Shown one piece after another: positions 8,448-17,540 of a DNA stretch of 64,000 bases. Where the stretch lies: positions 186,001 to 250,000 of the forward strand of contig NZ_FZQR01000009.1 of NCBI RefSeq assembly GCF_900199455.1, read 5' to 3'. Origin of the DNA: Mesorhizobium carmichaelinearum. GTDB lineage: Bacteria; Pseudomonadota; Alphaproteobacteria; Rhizobiales; Rhizobiaceae. Numbering within the stretch: position 1 is the stretch's first letter; every line of letters starts with the position of its first letter. The translations under genes and the position numbers were made by a program. A model generated the notes under the pieces. The model made no database searches. It worked only from the letters and a program-made list of their open reading frames with translations, and was not told the DNA's origin.

Positions 8448-9365
8448 ATGGTAACGCACGTTTTTGGGGGCCCAGACACCCCTAAGAAGCTCCGTTGCTT
8501 ACAGGAATATCTTCGAGCCTTTGCTATCGCTTTGCGCGATCAGGAATTCGCTTGCGTTTACATCGACGCATTTGCCGGCTCTGGGACCCGTACAGAAGTC
8601 CGCCCTGGTCTTCCCCTCTTCGGTTCAGAAATGGCAGAACCCGAAGAGGTAACGACACAGGGGTCGGCTAGGATTGCAATCGAAGTCGACCCACCGATGC
8701 ATTCTATCGTGCTGATCGAACAGGATAGCTCCCGTTTCGCGCAGCTCAACGAGTTGATCTCTGAGTATCCCAATCGCAAGATAATTGCTCGGAACGGAGA
8801 TGCTAACGATCTTGTCCAACGCCTTTGCAAGCGCACAAATTGGCGTGGGCCGGAGACAGTCGGTCGTGGAATTCGTGGCGTTGTCTTCCTCGATCCCTAT
8901 GGCATGGAGGTTTCCTGGGACACGGTAAAGGCCATTGCAGCAACAGAGGCCTTGGACTGTTGGTATTTCTTTCCGTTATCAGGTCTCTACCGAAATGCTC
9001 CTCATGACCCAGCAAAGCTCGACCCGAGCAAGCAGGCAAGCCTGGATCGCGTTCTAGGAGCCACCGATTGGCGCGAGCGTTGGTACAGTCACGAAAGTAC
9101 TCGCCAAGACCTGTTCGAAACGAACGGGCAAGCAGTACGCAGAGCGGATGTGAACGCTATTGAATCATACGTGAAGGAGCGCCTGCGAACAGTATTCAAA
9201 GGGGCTGTCTTGGACCCAGTTCGCCTTCATCACAAAGGCGGCGCACCACTGGCTTCACTCTTTTTCGCTGTGTCAAACACTAGCCCGGCCGCAGTCGCAC
9301 TAGCGACAAAGATGGCCTCTCATATTCTCAAATCGGGAAGATTGTCCCAAAGCCGATCGCGATAG
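8448..9365 (+). CDS. tcmP: Three-Cys-motif partner protein TcmP
   Basis: 305 aa. It looks like the TcmP family, which is named for occurring beside three-Cys-motif (Gp37/Gp68, DUF5131) proteins; that partner is the next gene. YIDAFAGSG at 38-46 and FLDPYGM at 147-153 resemble motifs I and IV of SAM-dependent N-methyltransferases, with ARNGDAND between them, so a methyltransferase-like Rossmann fold is inferred. The substrate is unknown. The start at 8448 is chosen because GGAGGG lies 8 bases upstream; the frame is open to 8358. The base composition is visibly AT-richer than the flanking genes. Its 3' end overlaps the opposing gene by 46 bp. Confidence 0.8.
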   Translation: MVTHVFGGPDTPKKLRCLQEYLRAFAIALRDQEFACVYIDAFAGSGTRTEVRPGLPLFGSEMAEPEEVTTQGSARIAIEVDPPMHSIVLIEQDSSRFAQLNELISEYPNRKIIARNGDANDLVQRLCKRTNWRGPETVGRGIRGVVFLDPYGMEVSWDTVKAIAATEALDCWYFFPLSGLYRNAPHDPAKLDPSKQASLDRVLGATDWRERWYSHESTRQDLFETNGQAVRRADVNAIESYVKERLRTVFKGAVLDPVRLHHKGGAPLASLFFAVSNTSPAAVALATKMASHILKSGRLSQSRSR

Positions 9366-10072
9366 GTGCGACCTGTTACCTTCTTGTTCTTGCCGCCCCA
9401 TTGTTTGAAGAAGAACGCTGTGTCTGTATCGGTGCACTGGTCGAAAATCTCGTCCACCCATCGCGTATCTAGCGGCCTAGCCTGTGGTCCGCTTTCGCCT
9501 CCGACGATTGCCCAGTGAATGCTTTTAAGATTGGCGCCGGCGACAGAGCCGATTAGGGGTTCGAATGAAACGAATCTCACGGCCGCAGGAACCGCACGGA
9601 GTTCATCCAGCCTGTACAGCACCCGACTATCTTCGACACTGGTTCCGAGCCAGACGTTCGGAAGCACATTGAACTCGGGGGAGGAAAGTACCTCCGACAT
9701 CCTATCCGGCCGCTTTGTCAGAATTTGATACGTGTGGCGAGGCGTAGCAGCCATGACCTGCCATATCTCAGCGATGAAGGCGGTTGGCACTTCCGAATGG
9801 AAGAGATCAGACATTGAGTTCACGAAGACACGCTTGGGCTTCCTCCATTCTTGCGGAACAGAAAGCGATGCGTGGTCGAGCTTGATCTTGCCCGTCCATT
9901 TCGCTTTGCCACCGCTTTTGCGTGTCACCCCCGCATACTTGTCGACTCCCATGGCTTCCAGCCGCGCGGCCATCCTCATTGCGTAACAATTTGTGCAGCC
10001 GGCAGTGAGAATTGTGCAGCCGGCGACCGGGTTCCAGGTCGCATCTGTCCATTCGATTGATGTTTCGGCCAT
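9320..10072 (-). CDS. Three-Cys-motif protein, DUF5131 / phage Gp37-Gp68 family
   Basis: 250 aa. It starts ETSIEWTDATWNPVAGC and carries Cys19-x6-Cys26-x2-Cys29 followed by YA, the cluster-binding-like three-Cys motif of this family, which resembles radical-SAM Cys motifs (an iron-sulfur cluster is inference). Other family blocks are present: VNSMSDLFH, ILTKRPDR, WLGTSVED, FEPLIGSV, WAIVGGESG and FFFKQWGG. These fit a partial TIM barrel. ATG 10072 is preceded by a GGAAGG site. It faces TcmP, the expected partner. The family is frequent in phages and islands; its reaction is not established. Confidence 0.85.
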   Translation of the reverse strand: MAETSIEWTDATWNPVAGCTILTAGCTNCYAMRMAARLEAMGVDKYAGVTRKSGGKAKWTGKIKLDHASLSVPQEWRKPKRVFVNSMSDLFHSEVPTAFIAEIWQVMAATPRHTYQILTKRPDRMSEVLSSPEFNVLPNVWLGTSVEDSRVLYRLDELRAVPAAVRFVSFEPLIGSVAGANLKSIHWAIVGGESGPQARPLDTRWVDEIFDQCTDTDTAFFFKQWGGKNKKVTGRTYRDRLWDNLPDLRI

Positions 10073-10403
10073 CACTTCACCTTCCGTGTTGAAGGAAGAG
10101 TGGCATAGACATTGTAAACGTCACTATAAAATATACCCTAGGAATTTGTTCACAACGAGACTTTGAGTTGGCTGTATCACGCCGAGCTCGGACGGGATAG
10201 ACCACGTCTTACTGCAGCACCGATACCAGCCTCTCGACGAGTTTTTCTGAGGAACTGGGAGCCATCCGTCGGGCCGTCACTTGTCTTGATTTTGTCACGT
10301 CACAGGTCTAAGCGGCAGGTGCATGATCGGCGCAAGCGCCGCAGAACCGTGCAATCCGACACGACGCGCAATCCGAACGCACCTTCGCAGGGGAGATCTG
10401 GCG
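10073..10403. other. 331-bp divergent spacer between islet and corA
   Basis: There is no gene here. The left third is AT-rich (around 10115-10150) and would hold the promoter for the leftward three-Cys gene. The right part returns to the GC-rich composition of the chromosome and carries the corA ribosome binding site (GGGGAG near 10390). No tRNA or clear attachment repeat was seen. Confidence 0.5.
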
Positions 10404-11378
10404 ATGATCAAGGCATTTGTCGTGGACAATGATCGCCTGCGTGTCGTCGACGACCTGCTGGCGGATGGCGATCGGGTCGTCTGGGCCGACCTCATCAATC
10501 CGACCAAGGAGGAAGAGGCCACCATCGAAAGCTGGCTCGGCGTCGCCATCCCGACCCGCGAGGAGATGGAGGAGATCGAGATTTCCAGCCGCCTCTATAT
10601 CGAGGACGGCGCCTACTTCATGACCGCCACCCTACCCGCCCAGACCGAGGTCGATGACCCCCTGATGTCGCCGGTCACCTTCGCGCTTGCCGGCAACAGG
10701 CTGATCACCATTCGCTATCATGAACCCAAGGCCTTCAAGACCTTCCCGCTGCGCGCCGAGAAGGTGGCGACCGGCTGCACCAGCGGCGACACCATCCTCA
10801 TCGGCCTCCTGGAAGCGATCGTCGACCGTCTCGCCGACATCCTTGAGCGCGCCGGCCGCGACATCGAGACGATATCGCGCGACATATTCGAGGCACGCTC
10901 GACCAAAGTGTCGAAGCGCAACCGCGACTTCCAGGAACTGCTGAAAGCCATCGGCCGCAAGGAGGACATCGCCTCTTCCGTGCGCGACAGCCTGATCTCG
11001 TTGCAGCGCCTCGCCGGCTTCCTCGCCCATGTCGCGACCCAGACCAAGATGAGCAAGGATGTCCGAGCCCGCATCAAGACCTTGTCGCGCGACGTGCTGT
11101 CGCTTGCCGACCACGCCACCTTCCTGTCGCAGAAGATCTCCTTCCTGCTCGACGCAACGCTCGGCATGATCTCGATCGAGCAGAACGCCATCATCAAGAT
11201 CTTCTCGGTCGCCGCCGTCATCTTCCTGCCGCCGACGCTGGTCGCCTCGATCTACGGCATGAATTTCGACATTATTCCCGAGCTGAAATGGCAGCTCGGC
11301 TATCCCTTCGCCATCGGCCTGATGATCCTGTCGGCGATCCTGCCCTTCTGGTATTTCCGCCGCCGCGGCTGGCTCTGA
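10404..11378 (+). CDS. corA: CorA-family divalent metal ion transporter
   Basis: 324 aa. CorA proteins form pentameric inner-membrane channels for Mg2+ (also Co2+ and Ni2+). The long N-terminal cytoplasmic domain ends in helices such as RNRDFQELLKAIGRKEDI. The C-terminus has two membrane helices: about IIKIFSVAAVIFLPPTLVAS, then the signature YGMNF (GMN at 285-287) and LGYPFAIGLMILSAILPFWY, ending in the basic tail FRRRGWL. GGGGAG lies 8 bases before ATG 10404, which is why the longer open frame from 10323 is not used. It is probably monocistronic. Confidence 0.95.
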   Translation: MIKAFVVDNDRLRVVDDLLADGDRVVWADLINPTKEEEATIESWLGVAIPTREEMEEIEISSRLYIEDGAYFMTATLPAQTEVDDPLMSPVTFALAGNRLITIRYHEPKAFKTFPLRAEKVATGCTSGDTILIGLLEAIVDRLADILERAGRDIETISRDIFEARSTKVSKRNRDFQELLKAIGRKEDIASSVRDSLISLQRLAGFLAHVATQTKMSKDVRARIKTLSRDVLSLADHATFLSQKISFLLDATLGMISIEQNAIIKIFSVAAVIFLPPTLVASIYGMNFDIIPELKWQLGYPFAIGLMILSAILPFWYFRRRGWL

Positions 11379-11492
11379 GCGCTGCCGCCCCGCCTGCTGC
11401 CTCAGCCTGGCTCACCAGAAAGGACTTGACCAAAACGCTGCCGGCCTGCATCCGGGTTGCCCGATCTCTGGGGATTTAACCGGATTGCCGAC

Positions 11493-11963
11493 ATGACCGC
11501 AAAGACATGGGCCTATGAGGATTTCGTCGAGGGCGCCTCGTTCGACCTTGGCACGAAAGAGGTAAGCGCGGCCGAGATCGTCGAATTCGCCAGCGAATTC
11601 GATGCCCAGCCGATGCATCTCGACGAAGAGGCCGGCAAGGCCAGCATCCTCGGCGGCCTGTCGGCTTCGGGCTGGCACACCTGTGCCATGTTCATGCGCA
11701 TGCTGTGCGACGCCTTCCTTTTGGACTCCACCTGCCAGGGCGCGCCCGGCGTCGATCAGGTCAAGTGGAAGAAACCGGTCCTGGCCGGCGATACGCTCAG
11801 GGGCAACCTGGTTGTCCTGGCCAAGCGCCCGTCGAAATCGAAGCCGCAACTCGGCTTCGTCACCATGCGCAGCGAGCTGGTCAACCAGCGTGGCGAAAGC
11901 GTCTTCGAGCTTGAGAATTCCGTCATGTTCCTGACGCGTGATGCCGCGGGGAACGCCGCATGA
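11493..11963 (+). CDS. MaoC-like (hot-dog fold) dehydratase, first copy
   Basis: 156 aa. It is a hot-dog fold protein of the MaoC type, which hydrates or dehydrates acyl-CoA esters. The active-site region is FASEFDAQPMHLDEEAGK, the His/Asp-bearing hydratase-2 segment, followed by LSASGWHTCAMFMRM and VKWKKPVLAGDTL. ATG 11493 starts the conserved MTAKTWAYEDF region. It overlaps the next gene by 4 bp (ATGA). Both genes encode the same fold, and the pair probably forms a heterodimer. The substrate is unknown. Confidence 0.85.
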   Translation: MTAKTWAYEDFVEGASFDLGTKEVSAAEIVEFASEFDAQPMHLDEEAGKASILGGLSASGWHTCAMFMRMLCDAFLLDSTCQGAPGVDQVKWKKPVLAGDTLRGNLVVLAKRPSKSKPQLGFVTMRSELVNQRGESVFELENSVMFLTRDAAGNAA

Positions 11964-12430
11964 CCCTGGATGAATTCTTCCGTATCGGCACCACGATGAC
12001 GCTGGGCTCGCACACATTCGAACCCGAGGCGATCAAGTCGTTCGCGCGCAAATACGACCCGCAGATCTTCCATATCGACGAGGAGGCCGCGAAGAAGAGC
12101 GTGCTCGGTGGGCTCTGCGCCTCCGGCTGGCACACCGCCGCCACCTGGATGAAGCTCAACCTCGAAAACCGCATGGATGCCGAGGGCGCCAGCTGGAACG
12201 GCCCCGGTCCGGTCCCGGAATTCGGCCCCTCGCCCGGCTTCAAGAACCTGAAGTGGCTGAAGCCGGTCTTCGCCGGCGAGACCGTAACCTTCAGCCGCAC
12301 CGCGCTGTCCCACCGCCCCATCGTCTCGCGCCCCGGCTGGCGAATGCTGTCGCTGCGCGCCGAAGCTTTCGATTCGACCGGCGACAAGGTGCTGGAGTTC
12401 GAAAGCGCCGTGCTGGTGAAGACGGAGTAG
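11960..12430 (+). CDS. MaoC-like (hot-dog fold) dehydratase, second copy
   Basis: 156 aa, a paralogue of the preceding gene. It shows the same blocks: FARKYDPQIFHIDEEAAK (active-site segment), LGGLCASGWHTAATWM and LKWLKPVFAGETVTF. The ATGA overlap with the first copy indicates translational coupling and suggests a heteromeric acyl-CoA (de)hydratase. No CoA ligase or dehydrogenase lies nearby to name a pathway. A palindromic repeat follows the stop. Confidence 0.85.
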   Translation: MTLDEFFRIGTTMTLGSHTFEPEAIKSFARKYDPQIFHIDEEAAKKSVLGGLCASGWHTAATWMKLNLENRMDAEGASWNGPGPVPEFGPSPGFKNLKWLKPVFAGETVTFSRTALSHRPIVSRPGWRMLSLRAEAFDSTGDKVLEFESAVLVKTE

Positions 12431-12441
12431 CAACCTCTTCG

Positions 12442-12545
12442 TTCTCCCCGTTCCACGGGGAGAAGGTGCCCGAAGGGCGGATGAGGGGCGGCGCCAGCGG
12501 TGGTGTCTTAAACTCGACGGTCGTACTTACCCCTCACCCTGCTGC
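12442..12545. repeat. Intergenic palindromic repeat, family A
   Basis: The stretch begins TTCTCCCCGTTCCACGGGGA, a hairpin, and continues AGGTGCCCGAAGGGCGGATG. It shares this long core with 38681-38734, 53819-53877 and (inverted) 54296-54354. A second half ending in CCCCTCACCCTGCTGCC follows and runs up to the apt stop codon. Confidence 0.8.
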
Positions 12546-12546
12546 C

Positions 12547-13092
12547 TCAATGCCCCTCAAACCCGATCAGCGTCCTGACCGGCACGCCAAGCGCCTCCAG
12601 CTTGGCCCGCCCGCCGAGATCCGGCAGGTCGATGACGAAGCAGGCGGCCAAAATATCGGCGCCGATCTGGCGCAGCAGCTTGACCGCCGCTTCCGCCGTG
12701 CCGCCGGTGGCGATCAGGTCGTCGACGAGGATCACCTTCTCACCAGGGGCAACACCATCCTTGTGCATCTCCATCTCATCCAGCCCGTATTCCAGGCTGT
12801 AGGCGACGCGCACCGTCTCATAGGGCAGCTTGCCCTTCTTGCGGATCGGCACGAAGCCGGCCGAAAGCTGGTGCGCGACGGCGCCGCCGAGGATGAAGCC
12901 GCGCGCCTCGATGCCGGCGATCTTGTCGACCTTCTGCCCGGCATAGGGATGCACCAGCTCGTCGATGGCACGGCGGAAAGCGCGCGCATTGCCGAGCAGC
13001 GTGGTGATGTCGCGAAACAAGATGCCGGGCTTGGGATAGTCCGGAATGGTGCGGATCGCGGCCAGCAGCGTGTCTTCGAGCGAAGGTTTCAT
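12547..13092 (-). CDS. apt: Adenine phosphoribosyltransferase
   Basis: 181 aa, standard length. It converts adenine and PRPP to AMP (purine salvage, cytoplasm). Key blocks are YPKPGILFRDITTLL (adenine/phosphate loop), GIEARGFILGGAVA, and the PRPP-binding signature VILVDDLIATGGTAEAA. The start at 13092 (MKPSLEDTLLAAIRTIPDYP) matches the family; the open frame extends 23 codons further upstream without family resemblance. It lies just downstream of the NTF2-like gene on the same strand, separated by 72 bp. Confidence 0.96.
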   Translation of the reverse strand: MKPSLEDTLLAAIRTIPDYPKPGILFRDITTLLGNARAFRRAIDELVHPYAGQKVDKIAGIEARGFILGGAVAHQLSAGFVPIRKKGKLPYETVRVAYSLEYGLDEMEMHKDGVAPGEKVILVDDLIATGGTAEAAVKLLRQIGADILAACFVIDLPDLGGRAKLEALGVPVRTLIGFEGH

Positions 13093-13164
13093 GAAGTGGC
13101 TCCGGATGATCCAGCTGGCAAGTGCGAACGGCGCAGGGACCAAACCCGACGCGACCGACAACGG

Positions 13165-13617
13165 CTAGCGCGATGTGACGCCCGAGACAAGCGCATCCGG
13201 CAAAGGATTGCTGTCAGTCGCCTTGTCCCACGCCTGCCCGACGATCTTCCACTGCCCCTCGCTCTTCACCAGCAGCAGCATTTCCATCGACCGGCTGGTC
13301 TCGGCACTGTTCTCGATCATCTCCGCCGCGACAGCCGCGATGGCGATGTTGCCGAAGACGCTGATATCGGTGCCAAGCACGGTCTCCTGGAGCGACCGCA
13401 GCGACGTGCGTGACAGGCCGCGCATCCGCTCGACGAAATCGACAACACCGATGCGTCTCGCCGGGCGGGCTGCCGGATAGAGGCTTGCGCCGTCCAGGAA
13501 ATCGCCAGCAAACCCATCCCACCCTGGGGCGATACTCTCATCCCAGCTCAGGCTGGCAAACTGCCGGTCGATGACGACCCTTATCGCGTCCTGGTCCGTA
13601 GCCATTCCGTTCGCCAT
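13165..13617 (-). CDS. SnoaL/NTF2-like protein
   Basis: 150 aa. The pattern DQDAIRVVIDRQFASLSW, an alternation of helices and strands, and the ending EMLLLVKSEGQWKIVGQAWDKA (the final strands before a C-terminal tail) fit the cone-shaped NTF2/SnoaL fold. These proteins act as small-molecule-binding or isomerase-like domains; no catalytic assignment is possible here. AAGGAG lies 7 bases upstream of ATG 13617, supporting this start over the ATG four codons on. Confidence 0.7.
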   Translation of the reverse strand: MANGMATDQDAIRVVIDRQFASLSWDESIAPGWDGFAGDFLDGASLYPAARPARRIGVVDFVERMRGLSRTSLRSLQETVLGTDISVFGNIAIAAVAAEMIENSAETSRSMEMLLLVKSEGQWKIVGQAWDKATDSNPLPDALVSGVTSR

Positions 13618-13781
13618 GATCCGCTCCTTCCGTTCGGCTGGCTGCGCCGGAGATTGGCACGCGGCACTTGTCCGATCGAATTGCAGCCCATCAGCTTCAT
13701 AGCCCGTCCGGTCTCGATCCGCATCTGTTTGAGCGCCGCTATGCCAAAGGACTGGTTGCCGAACGCTCGCATAGGGATAAA

Positions 13782-13804
13782 AAGGGGCGCCTGAAGCGCC
13801 CCTT
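13782..13804 (-). terminator. Rho-independent terminator-like hairpin, leftward
   Basis: A 9-bp perfect stem (AAGGGGCGC / GCGCCCCTT) has a 5-base loop and is followed on the minus strand by TTTTT. It would stop leftward transcription before the NTF2-like gene. Confidence 0.55.
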
Positions 13805-13826
13805 CCGGTCGAACCATGGTCGCTAC

Positions 13827-14324
13827 ATGACCCATCTTCTGCGAAAAATACCGACCGTCATCATGGCAACCTCGCTCCTGAGCTGGGCGCCGGCAGCCGT
13901 CTCCGCTGCCGAGCGGGCCAGTTGGACAATCGTGCTACGCCCGGCAGATTTCGTGGTCGGCGACGCGCTTGGACAATTGCATACGCGTCGACAATGGATG
14001 ACTGGATTCGACGAACGGTCCGGCGCGTTCGAGATTGCTCTGCGCAGGAAGGCAATCGCGATTTCGGCGCCGCGCTGTCGGATGGACTATCTGATTTTGA
14101 CGATCCCCGTTTATTACCCTGAAAATCCGAAGCAGGCATCCGTCCGCGAACGTCGTGCAGTCTATGATGCTTTCATCGCACTGCAGAGGAAGGGCAAAGG
14201 CAGCGCAACTGTCGCCGTTGAAGCGCCTGAGCCTCTCGCTCACAGGGGAAAACGAGGTATCGAGCTTCTTGCCTGCAACCTGTACTTTGCCTTTCCAATA
14301 TCGGTGCAGGTGTCGACGCAGTGA
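13827..14324 (+). CDS. Hypothetical exported protein
   Basis: 165 aa from ATG 13827. The N-terminus THLLRKIPTVIMATSLLSWA ending AVSA-AE is a likely Sec signal peptide of about 28 residues. The frame is open back to 13668, but that part would run through the hairpin at 13782 and lacks a ribosome binding site. The mature protein has no recognised domain; RRQWMTGFDERSGAFEIALRR and MDYLILTIPVYYPENPKQ are its most structured-looking parts. Codon use is less GC-biased than that of the neighbours. It is either a fast-evolving exported protein or a spurious frame. Confidence 0.45.
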   Translation: MTHLLRKIPTVIMATSLLSWAPAAVSAAERASWTIVLRPADFVVGDALGQLHTRRQWMTGFDERSGAFEIALRRKAIAISAPRCRMDYLILTIPVYYPENPKQASVRERRAVYDAFIALQRKGKGSATVAVEAPEPLAHRGKRGIELLACNLYFAFPISVQVSTQ

Positions 14325-14414
14325 ACTGTTGCCGGCTCGGCTTCAGTCCCTAAGGAGCCCTCTGCGCGAGAACGAAGACAAACCGACGTCCCCGGCTGGC
14401 GCGCGCAGAGAGCA

Positions 14415-14458
14415 CCTAAAGCGTCGCGTGAATCCGCTTCGACGCGACGCGCTTTAGG
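14415..14458. repeat. Imperfect palindrome ending CGCTTTAGG
   Basis: CCTAAAGCG...CGCTTTAGG arms with a 2-nt bulge flank a short loop. It lies directly 3' of the phosphatase gene and has no U-run on either strand. A related GCGTCGCGCTTTAGG element is at 29145-29177. Confidence 0.5.
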
Positions 14459-14460
14459 AC

Positions 14461-15156
14461 TTACATGCCGAGGCCGGAGCGAAGCTCGGCCTTGGCCACT
14501 TCGTATTCGGCCTTGAAGTCGTCCCGGTTGAGCAGGATAGCAGCAATGACGCTGCCGGAAATCTTGCCCATCTCGACGTCGGACGCATAGTGGATGCCGC
14601 CAACCTCGCGGTTGTGCGCGTATTCGGCCGCGCGCGCCATGATCTCGGCGCGCTTCTCCGGAACCATGTCGGCCAGGATGATGCCCATCATGGTGCCGAC
14701 GGTGGCGTGACCGGACGGCCAGGAGCCGGAGCTCGACAGCTTGACCACCGGCTTGACGAGATCGCTGAGCTGGTGCGGACGCGGGCGCTTCCAGACATCC
14801 TTGGCCGGATCGACGACGGCGCCTTCGGTCTCGACGACGCGATCGAAGAAGGCGCTGAACTTCGGCAGCTTCTCCTTGGTGAAATTCGGCCCCATCACAT
14901 TGGCGAAGCGCCAGACATTCTCCTCGGCATCGGCAACGGCGCTGGCTACCATCTCGGGCGTGCGCGTCACCTGCAGCGTCAGCACCTCGCCGAGTTCGGC
15001 CTTGGTCTGCGCCGAATCGTTTGCCGGCGGCGGCGGCAGGATCATCGTCAGGTCGATGTCCTTGTTGGTGACGAAGGGCTTTGCGTCTTCGGCCTGGGCC
15101 GCCGAGCCGATGACCAGCAGCAGCAGACCAGCCGCCAGCGATGCGTATTTCTTCAT
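14461..15156 (-). CDS. Periplasmic class A (PAP2-type) acid phosphatase
   Basis: 231 aa. The signal peptide KKYASLAAGLLLLVIGSAAQA is followed by a mature periplasmic enzyme. The bacterial class A acid phosphatase signature is complete: KRPRPHQ (first motif), SSGSWPSGHAT (second) and the third motif spread over NREVGGIHYASDVEMG with its His and Asp. These residues form a phosphohistidine intermediate. The start at 15156 is chosen because the longer frame to 15195 adds a non-signal leader. It probably hydrolyses phosphomonoesters non-specifically to scavenge phosphate. Confidence 0.9.
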   Translation of the reverse strand: MKKYASLAAGLLLLVIGSAAQAEDAKPFVTNKDIDLTMILPPPPANDSAQTKAELGEVLTLQVTRTPEMVASAVADAEENVWRFANVMGPNFTKEKLPKFSAFFDRVVETEGAVVDPAKDVWKRPRPHQLSDLVKPVVKLSSSGSWPSGHATVGTMMGIILADMVPEKRAEIMARAAEYAHNREVGGIHYASDVEMGKISGSVIAAILLNRDDFKAEYEVAKAELRSGLGM

Positions 15157-15233
15157 GGGTGCGATCCTTCGTTGAGAATGACGCAGGATCGCCATATGCG
15201 ATGACGGTCATGTGACATCACCGCCCCCGGAAA

Positions 15234-15265
15234 TACGAAAGGGCGCCCCAAGGCGCCCTTTCGTA
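15234..15265 (-). terminator. Terminator of the petABC operon
   Basis: A perfect 14-bp inverted repeat (TACGAAAGGGCGCC / GGCGCCCTTTCGTA) has a 4-base loop and begins 24 bp after the petC stop on the minus strand. The U-run is short, so termination may be partial. Confidence 0.65.
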
Positions 15266-15288
15266 ATGATATGCTGCCTCGGCGCTGT

Positions 15289-16155
<867 letters not shown>

Positions 16156-16182
16156 GCCAAATCCCCTTAGATTCTCTACCGC

Positions 16183-17523
16183 TCAGCCCTTGGTCTCTGG
16201 CGCGGCCGTGGCGCCCGCCGGATGCCCGCTGCCACCCTTGTTCTTTTCGAGCACCGCCTCGGTGATCGAGTTCGGCAGCCTGCGCGGCGTCTCGATCAGG
16301 CCAAGCACCGGCAGTACGATCAGGAAGAAGGCAAAGTAGAACAGCGTCGCCGCTTGAGCGTAGCCAACGTAGTTGCCCGTGAACTCACCTATCAGGAGGG
16401 TCAACAGACCGCCGCCTTCCGCCGGCTGCGAACCCAGCCAGCCAAGCAGGATGGCGTCGGCCACGAACAGCCAGAAGAACAGTTTGTACCAGGGCCGGTA
16501 GACCGCCGAGCGCACCTTGGAGGTGTCGAGCCACGGCACCAGGAACAGCATGACGATGGCGCCGAACATGCACAGCACGCCGCCGAGCTTGGAATTGATC
16601 GGCCCGATGTTGAAGGTGATGGCCCGCAGGATCGCGTAGAACGGCAGGAAGTACCACTCCGGCACGATGTGGGCCGGCGTCTTCAGCGGGTTGGCGACGA
16701 TGTAATTGTCGGGATGGCCGAGATAGTTCGGCAGGAAGAAGATGAAATAGGCGAAGATGAACAGGAACACGATCATGCCGAACGCGTCCTTGATGGTCGC
16801 GTAAGGGGTGAAGGCGACGGTGTCGGTCTTCGACTTGACCTCGATGCCGGTCGGGTTCGACTGGCCGACGACATGCAGCGCCCACACGTGCAGCACGACG
16901 ACGCCGGCAATCATGAACGGCAAGAGATAGTGCAGCGCGAAGAAGCGGTTCAGCGTCGGGTCGTCGACGGAGAAGCCGCCGAGCAGCAGCTGCTGGATCC
17001 AGTTGCCGACCAGCGGAATGGCACTGAAGAAGCCGGTGATGACGGTGGCGCCCCAGAAGCTCATCTGCCCCCATGGCAGCACGTAGCCCATGAAGCCGGT
17101 CGCCATCATCAGGAGGTAGATGATGCAGCCGAGGATCCAGAGCAGCTCGCGCGGTGCCTTGTAGGAACCGTAATAGAGGCCACGGAAGATATGGAGATAG
17201 ACGGCGATGAAGAAGAACGAGGCGCCGTTGGCATGCATGTAGCGCAACAGCCAGCCGGAATTGACGTCGCGCATGATCTTCTCGACCGAACCGAAGGCGA
17301 GATTGGTGTCGGACGTGTAGTGCATCGCCAGCACGATGCCGGTCAGGATCTGCGCCACCAGCATGATCGCCAGGATGCCGCCGAAGGTCCACATGTAGTT
17401 CAGGTTGCGCGGCACCGGATAGGCGATGAAGCTGTCATAGACCATCCTGGGCAGCGGCATGCGGGCGTCGAACCAGCGTTCGATACCGGTTTTGGGCGTG
17501 TAGGTCGAGTGTCCCTCGCTCAT
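16183..17523 (-). CDS. petB: Cytochrome b of the bc1 complex
   Basis: 446 aa. It is the integral membrane core carrying haems bL and bH and both quinone sites. Recognisable parts are LNYMWTFGG, the haem-ligand helix LAMHYTSDTNLAF, GYVLPWGQMSFWGATV (Qo site region), PEWYFLPFYAILRAI (the PEWY motif) and about eight to nine hydrophobic helices. A stretch of about 30 residues at the C-terminus is polar and Gly/Ala-rich. Start 17523 (MSEGHSTYTPKTG) fits the family. The open frame upstream to 17904 runs through petA in another frame and is not used. It lies 17 bp after petA. Confidence 0.97.
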   Translation of the reverse strand: MSEGHSTYTPKTGIERWFDARMPLPRMVYDSFIAYPVPRNLNYMWTFGGILAIMLVAQILTGIVLAMHYTSDTNLAFGSVEKIMRDVNSGWLLRYMHANGASFFFIAVYLHIFRGLYYGSYKAPRELLWILGCIIYLLMMATGFMGYVLPWGQMSFWGATVITGFFSAIPLVGNWIQQLLLGGFSVDDPTLNRFFALHYLLPFMIAGVVVLHVWALHVVGQSNPTGIEVKSKTDTVAFTPYATIKDAFGMIVFLFIFAYFIFFLPNYLGHPDNYIVANPLKTPAHIVPEWYFLPFYAILRAITFNIGPINSKLGGVLCMFGAIVMLFLVPWLDTSKVRSAVYRPWYKLFFWLFVADAILLGWLGSQPAEGGGLLTLLIGEFTGNYVGYAQAATLFYFAFFLIVLPVLGLIETPRRLPNSITEAVLEKNKGGSGHPAGATAAPETKG

Positions 17524-17540
17524 CGAAATATCCCCCTGCC

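Noticed and set aside
8250..10400. Integrated prophage at the TcmP islet
   Set aside because: Only two genes, with no integrase, structural genes or attachment repeats; a DUF5131 family member alone is not evidence of a phage.
12442..12545. Possible CRISPR or transposon end
   Set aside because: Only single copies of a hairpin-bearing intergenic repeat; no spacers, direct repeats or transposase.
13668..13826. Longer start for the exported protein ending at 14324
   Set aside because: The extension crosses a terminator-like hairpin, lacks a ribosome binding site and would bury the signal peptide.
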